Of a stretch of 7,866 nucleotides of DNA, positions 4,239 to 7,866 are shown piece by piece. The translations under genes and the position numbers were made by a program. Source of the stretch: QALR01 sp045124015 (GTDB lineage Bacteria; Bacillota; Clostridia; Oscillospirales; CAG-272); the NCBI GenBank assembly GCA_045124015.1, contig JBGVLA010000051.1, positions 1 through 7,866 of the forward strand, given 5' to 3'. Numbering within the stretch: position 1 is the first letter of the stretch; each line of letters begins with the position of its first letter. Under the pieces are notes generated by a model. It searched no databases. It was not told where the DNA came from and worked only from the letters and a program-made list of their open reading frames with translations.

Positions 4239-5858
4239 ATGATGAAAAAATGGATTAGTATGATCATGACTTTGGTGATGATGCTTGTGCCGTCCGGTAC
4301 GGCAAATATAGCAGAAGATGAATTGTTTGAATCTACGCAAGATGTTGTACTGCTTAATCAGCATACGTTGCAAACGAATACGAGATTTTCGATCTCAGAG
4401 GATGGTATGGCACATATTTATGTCGATTATATGGGATATCGGGATATAACCACGGGAGCCGTCATATCCATCGTGATAGAGAGAGGAAACGAAGATTCCG
4501 GATGGGAAACGGTATACGAGAAATGCTATGATGCGAACGGAGAATACGGCTATCAAAGCTTTGAATACGCCTTAAATAGGGACGGTGTATATCGATGCAA
4601 GGTCGAATATGCAGTTTCGGGCATCCTTGGAGAAGCGGATATTATCACCTTTGAAGATACGAAGGAATATATCCGGATACCCGAAACAGAGGTAAATACG
4701 GAGAAAGATCTTCCTGATTTTTCAGAAACTAAAAATGATATAACATATGAATCTTTGGTTTCTCTCAGTGCGGGTGCCTATACGAAGCATTTGGATCTTG
4801 GTTTGTCTCTTGCCTTTATTCATGGAGAGCAAGGATATATTGAAAATGATTTTCTTTTTGGTGAGAGATATATTTCAGGCGACTATTGCGGTATTTATAC
4901 CTACCAAAAGGGAGAGACGGCTGCATATTTGAATTGTCAGGACGTTGATTGCGATCATGAAGTTTGCAGTGCAAGGACGATGAGCGCTCCTATCTATGTC
5001 AACGGAAGACTCTATCAGGTGGAGCGGGGAAATATTGTCTCTTGTGCGCTCGATGGAAGCGATCATCGCATAGAATGGCGCATCGACGGCAATTCGGTTG
5101 TGGTCGGAAACGACCCTATGGGGATGCCGATCCATGCAGGCGGATGGAGAAACGTTTTGGCGTATGGACCGTATATTTTTATTACGACCAATGATGAAAA
5201 AGGACGCGGACATATTTGGCAATACGATACCTCTACGCGCACGATGATGGATCTGACAGCGCAGACGGGTGTTTTTATTCATTATGAATTTATTTATGAC
5301 GGATTTCTCTATGGCTATAACGAAGAGAAAACGGATTTCATTCAATGCGATCTGTTTTTGGAGAACGTGAAAGAGGCAAGCGCTGTTGTGAAAAATGTTT
5401 TTGAAAAGGATTTTCGTGTGCATCTGACACAAGGCACTTGTTTTGTCGGTGTTTTGTATGAGCCTGATATCAACGGCAAATCGGTAAGTCTCGGTATTAT
5501 GCGTTTTGATATTGCGACAGGGGAAACATCATTTTTGCCGAATGACATTGTGGGATGCGAAGCGCAGAATGTTATATGTGCGGATACAAATTATTTTTAT
5601 TTTTTGGATCGGGTACATGACGGTGTGATTTACCGTGTAAAGCAAGATGGACGTGATTGTTGCGTGATTTTTGAAGATGAGACGATGAAAATTGCGCCTT
5701 CACAGATGGTGATTTGGGATAGCAAGGTTCTTCTTTACGCGCAACAGGTTGGTACGATCGGCGGTAAAACCAAATGTTATGCAGATGGTTGGTATATTGC
5801 CGATCTGGATGAAAACGGAAATGTGGAAGGCCTTGGTTGGCTTGACGCTGTGCAATAA
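4239..5858 (+). CDS. Secreted protein, beta-sandwich plus probable beta-propeller
   Basis: The protein has 539 aa. The N-terminus MMKKWISMIMTLVMMLVPSGTA is a signal peptide with a probable signal peptidase I site near residue 22 and no lipobox Cys. Residues 35-140 look like an all-beta, immunoglobulin-like domain (a WETVYEKCYDANGEYGYQSFEY block, then GVYRCKVEYAV). From about 175 on, repeated units of the form 'Y-hydrophobic-DG-x-LY ... D' (PIYVNGRLYQV, PYIFITTNDE, FIYDGFLYGY, NYFYFLDRVHDGVIYRV, WDSKVLLYAQ) suggest a beta-propeller. C233-x4-C238-x-H240-x2-C243 is a compact Cys/His cluster that could bind metal or form disulfides. It is the third gene of the sigma / DUF4367 unit, 11 bases after the previous stop. 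It could be the sensor ligand, a wall-associated effector or part of the signal input; no enzyme motif is seen. The name is by fold only. Confidence 0.75.
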   Translation: MMKKWISMIMTLVMMLVPSGTANIAEDELFESTQDVVLLNQHTLQTNTRFSISEDGMAHIYVDYMGYRDITTGAVISIVIERGNEDSGWETVYEKCYDANGEYGYQSFEYALNRDGVYRCKVEYAVSGILGEADIITFEDTKEYIRIPETEVNTEKDLPDFSETKNDITYESLVSLSAGAYTKHLDLGLSLAFIHGEQGYIENDFLFGERYISGDYCGIYTYQKGETAAYLNCQDVDCDHEVCSARTMSAPIYVNGRLYQVERGNIVSCALDGSDHRIEWRIDGNSVVVGNDPMGMPIHAGGWRNVLAYGPYIFITTNDEKGRGHIWQYDTSTRTMMDLTAQTGVFIHYEFIYDGFLYGYNEEKTDFIQCDLFLENVKEASAVVKNVFEKDFRVHLTQGTCFVGVLYEPDINGKSVSLGIMRFDIATGETSFLPNDIVGCEAQNVICADTNYFYFLDRVHDGVIYRVKQDGRDCCVIFEDETMKIAPSQMVIWDSKVLLYAQQVGTIGGKTKCYADGWYIADLDENGNVEGLGWLDAVQ

Positions 5859-5861
5859 AGA

Positions 5862-5894
5862 GAAAAAAGCAAGCTTCGGCTTGCTTTTTCTTTT
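5862..5894 (+). terminator. Strong intrinsic terminator of the sigma-factor unit
   Basis: AAAAAGCAAGC and GCTTGCTTTTT pair around a TTCG tetraloop (5864-5889), followed by CTTTTTC. It starts a few bases after the stop codon at 5858 and separates this unit from the deo operon. Confidence 0.92.
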
Positions 5895-5900
5895 TCTTGG

Positions 5901-5929
5901 TTGACAGAAAAAACGGAAAATAGTATAAT
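5901..5929 (+). promoter_or_regulatory. Consensus sigma-A promoter of the deo operon
   Basis: A perfect TTGACA (5901-5906), a 17-bp spacer and a perfect TATAAT (5924-5929). Such a promoter is expected to need repression. Just after the -10, AAATAT (5931-5936) and ATATTT (5944-5949) form an AT-only inverted repeat around the expected transcription start, a weak candidate operator. Confidence 0.92.
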
Positions 5930-5968
5930 GAAATATATTGATAATATTTTTAGAAAAGAGAGATTTAT

Positions 5969-6628
5969 ATGGAACTTCAAAAAATTTTGGAGATGGTTGA
6001 CCATACTTTGCTTGCGGTTACTGCGACAGAAAAAGATATTTTGTCGCTTTGTGAAGATGCGATCGCGTATGGCACCGCATCGGTCTGTATCCCGCCGTGC
6101 TACGTTTCGCTCGCAAAAGCACATACAGAAGGTAAGGTAAAGGTTTGTACCGTGATCGGGTTTCCGAATGGCAATCAGTCAACGGCAGTTAAGGTTTTTG
6201 AAACGGAGGATGCCGTTCGAAACGGAGCGGATGAGATCGATATGGTCATCAATCTCGGGTGGCTCAAGGATCGCAGATATTCCGATATTTTGGCGGAGAT
6301 CAAAACGATCCGCGCGGCTTGCAAAGGAAAAATTTTGAAAGTCATCATTGAGACCTGTCTTTTGACAGAAGAAGAAAAAATTCATATGTGCGGTATTGTT
6401 TCCGCTTCCGGTGCAGATTATATTAAGACCAGCACGGGCTTTTCCAAGGGTGGAGCAACGAGAGAGGATATCGCGCTTTTTGCAAAGCACAGAGGTCCTT
6501 CGCTCAAGATCAAGGCAGCGGGCGGTATTGCAACGCTGGAGGACGCGGAGGATATGATAACGCTCGGTGCGGAAAGACTTGGCACGAGCCGTATCGTGAA
6601 GCTGGTAAAAGAGAATCATTTGATATAA
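5969..6628 (+). CDS. deoC: Deoxyribose-phosphate aldolase
   Basis: The protein has 219 aa, the normal size of the short DeoC form. It cleaves 2-deoxy-D-ribose 5-phosphate into D-glyceraldehyde 3-phosphate and acetaldehyde in the cytoplasm. The class I aldolase TIM barrel is clear: DHTLL (11-15), VIGFPNG (62-68), EIDMVINLG (89-97) with the proton-relay Asp91, YIKTSTGF (151-158) with the Schiff-base Lys153, and IKAAGGI (181-187) with the second essential Lys182. These match Asp102, Lys167 and Lys201 of the E. coli enzyme. The ribosome site is a modest AGAGAG (5957-5962), six bases before ATG 5969. It is the first gene of the operon, with deoD 24 bases downstream of its stop. Confidence 0.97.
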   Translation: MELQKILEMVDHTLLAVTATEKDILSLCEDAIAYGTASVCIPPCYVSLAKAHTEGKVKVCTVIGFPNGNQSTAVKVFETEDAVRNGADEIDMVINLGWLKDRRYSDILAEIKTIRAACKGKILKVIIETCLLTEEEKIHMCGIVSASGADYIKTSTGFSKGGATREDIALFAKHRGPSLKIKAAGGIATLEDAEDMITLGAERLGTSRIVKLVKENHLI

Positions 6629-6633
6629 AGTTT

Positions 6634-6642
6634 AGAAAGGAA
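6634..6642 (+). promoter_or_regulatory. Ribosome binding site of deoD
   Basis: AGAAAGGAA lies ten bases before ATG 6653. The frame also has TTG at 6647 with closer spacing, but the protein from ATG 6653 begins MATPHI, exactly as the family does. Confidence 0.7.
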
Positions 6643-6652
6643 TTTTTTGATT

Positions 6653-7372
6653 ATGGCAACTCCTCATATTAAAGCAGAAAAAGGCGATTTCGCCAAAACC
6701 GTTCTGATGCCGGGTGATCCGCTTCGCGCAAAATTTATTGCAGAAACGTTTTTTGAAAACCCAGTTCTCGTAAACAATGTTCGCGGTATTCAAGGCTATA
6801 CCGGTACGTACAAGGGTACAAAGGTCTCCGTTATGGCAAGCGGCATGGGGATGCCTTCGATGGCGATCTACAGCTACGAGCTTTTTAAGGAATTTGACGT
6901 GGAGAATATCCTCCGCATCGGTACGGCAGGTGCGATCTCCGAAAAGCTCGAGCTGCGCGACGTTGTGGCAGGAATCGGTGCTTGCACCAATTCCAATTTT
7001 GCTAACCAATACCGTCTGCCCGGTACGTTCGCACCGACGGCAAGCTATAAGCTTCTCAAAAAGACCGATATGGTTGCCGAAAAGCTCGGCATCGATCTGA
7101 AGGTCGGCAATATTCTTTCCGAGGATAATTTCTATCATGAATTTGACGATGTGAACCCGAGCTGGGAAAAGATGGGCGTGCTTGCCGTGGAAATGGAAGC
7201 GGCGGCGCTCTATATGAATGCGGCAAGACTTGGTAAAAATGCGCTTGCCATCTGCACGATCTCCGATCACCTTGTGAAAAAACAGTATGCGACCGTTGAA
7301 GAAAGACAGACCTCGTTTACGCAGATGATGGAGCTTGCGCTCGGCGTTGCGGTGGAGCTGGATAAAGAATAA
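6653..7372 (+). CDS. deoD: Purine nucleoside phosphorylase, DeoD type
   Basis: The protein has 239 aa, the length of E. coli DeoD, and starts MATPHIKAEKGDFAKTVLMPGDP. It splits purine (deoxy)nucleosides with phosphate into the free base and (deoxy)ribose 1-phosphate. Visible family marks are GDPLR (21-25) with a phosphate-contacting Arg, SGMGMPS (63-69), RIGTAGAI (88-95) with another phosphate-site Arg, VEMEAAALY (179-187) with the ribose-contacting Glu residues, and CTISDH (201-206) with the catalytic Asp205 that protonates the base, partnered by Arg218. The family forms a hexamer in the cytoplasm. It is the second gene of the operon; the next gene starts 34 bases after its stop. A phosphopentomutase, needed to turn deoxyribose 1-phosphate into the DeoC substrate, is not in the window. 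Confidence 0.97.
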   Translation: MATPHIKAEKGDFAKTVLMPGDPLRAKFIAETFFENPVLVNNVRGIQGYTGTYKGTKVSVMASGMGMPSMAIYSYELFKEFDVENILRIGTAGAISEKLELRDVVAGIGACTNSNFANQYRLPGTFAPTASYKLLKKTDMVAEKLGIDLKVGNILSEDNFYHEFDDVNPSWEKMGVLAVEMEAAALYMNAARLGKNALAICTISDHLVKKQYATVEERQTSFTQMMELALGVAVELDKE

Positions 7373-7406
7373 TGCGATCTATATCAAGATAAAGGGAGGT
7401 TTTCAT

Positions 7407-7866
7407 ATGCGAATGAGCGATTTGATTGAAAAGAAAAAATGCGGACTTGCACATACAAGGGAAGAAATTGACTTTTTGATTCATGGACTTGTCCGCGAAG
7501 CAGAACCGATTCCCGATTATCAGATCTCTGCATGGCTGATGGCGGTCTATTTTCAAGGCATGACAGATGAAGAGATTTTTTATCTTACCGACGCGATGGC
7601 ACATTCGGGCGATATGACAGATCTTTCCGCGCTTGGGAATATGACGGTCGATAAGCACAGTACGGGCGGTGTCGGAGATAAAACGACACTCATCGTTGCT
7701 CCCATCGTAGCTTCTCTCGGTGCTACGGTCGCAAAAATGTCCGGCAGGGGACTTGGGTTTACGGGTGGTACGGTCGATAAGCTCGAAGCGATTCCCGGAT
7801 TTCGTACAGCACTTTCGCGTGATGCGTTTTTATCGCAGTGTAAGACGCATGGCATCGCGGTCGTAG
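7407..7866 (+). CDS. Pyrimidine/thymidine phosphorylase, 5' part (truncated by window end)
   Basis: The first 153 codons are present and the frame is open to the window edge. The enzyme splits thymidine, deoxyuridine and, in the pyrimidine-nucleoside (Pdp) type, uridine into base and sugar 1-phosphate. The N-terminus MRMSDLIEKKKCGLAHTREE matches the helical alpha domain of the family. The phosphate-binding signature VDKHSTGGVGDKTTL is at 81-95, with Lys83, His84 and Ser85, followed by AKMSGRGLGFTGGTVDKLEAIPGF (109-132). In the relatives I know best this block reads GLGHTGGT; here Phe118 replaces the His. The start is fixed by AAAGGGAGG (7391-7399), seven bases before ATG 7407. It is the third gene of the deo operon. 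The Firmicutes setting and MRM start favour the Pdp type over DeoA, but the visible half cannot decide this. Confidence 0.93.
   Translation, partial: MRMSDLIEKKKCGLAHTREEIDFLIHGLVREAEPIPDYQISAWLMAVYFQGMTDEEIFYLTDAMAHSGDMTDLSALGNMTVDKHSTGGVGDKTTLIVAPIVASLGATVAKMSGRGLGFTGGTVDKLEAIPGFRTALSRDAFLSQCKTHGIAVV

Noticed and set aside
4875..5432. 185-codon frame on the minus strand
   Set aside because: It lies entirely inside the secreted-protein gene, has no ribosome site or recognisable domain, and reads as a reverse shadow.
6179..7270. Long minus-strand frames opposite deoC and deoD
   Set aside because: They mirror two unmistakable + strand enzymes, and their composition is that of reverse-complement shadows.
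1..7866. CRISPR array, insertion sequence or integrase gene
   Set aside because: No regularly spaced repeats, no transposase or recombinase motifs and no terminal inverted repeats of IS type are visible.

Overview
The window looks like chromosome of a low-GC Gram-positive bacterium, most likely an anaerobic Clostridia-type Firmicute. The signs are strong AGGAGG-like ribosome sites, sigma-A-type promoters (one a perfect TTGACA-17-TATAAT), many hairpin-plus-T-run terminators, a tRNA with encoded CCA, and an ECF sigma / DUF4367 gene pair of a kind common in Clostridia. I assign no species. Every gene I accept is on the + strand.

Layout. Bases 1-49 are the 3' part of an initiator tRNA (CAT anticodon, GGG/CCC stem), followed by a terminator. 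A perfect 40-bp copy of the tRNA 3' end recurs 132 bp downstream without a tRNA body and is followed by a second terminator. This resembles the scar of tRNA-targeted integration or a local duplication. Next come two apparently single-gene accessory units, the first visibly AT-rich: an unrecognised 368-aa protein (435-1541) and a PPM1/LCMT/TcmP-type SAM-dependent methyltransferase (1733-2518). The end of the first gene carries a 17-bp direct repeat around an imperfect hairpin, which appears to have replaced its original C-terminus.

After a poorly understood stretch bounded by two terminators (about 2541-2895) lies a three-gene unit. It holds an ECF sigma factor (3030-3578), an overlapping membrane protein with a DUF4367-like outer domain that is the probable anti-sigma factor (3571-4227), and a secreted protein with a beta-sandwich-like N-terminus and a probable beta-propeller (4239-5858), closed by a strong terminator. 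The arrangement suggests an envelope-sensing regulatory cassette; the signal and the target promoters are unknown.

The right end is a nucleoside catabolic operon behind a consensus promoter: deoC (deoxyribose-phosphate aldolase), deoD (purine nucleoside phosphorylase) and the start of a pyrimidine/thymidine phosphorylase gene that runs off the window. Together they phosphorolyse (deoxy)nucleosides and convert deoxyribose 5-phosphate into glyceraldehyde 3-phosphate and acetaldehyde. A phosphopentomutase would be needed to link the steps and is not in the window.

The least explained items are the duplicated tRNA end (with an extra base in the T stem of both copies), the unknown 368-aa protein with its altered tail, and the secreted third gene of the sigma cassette.
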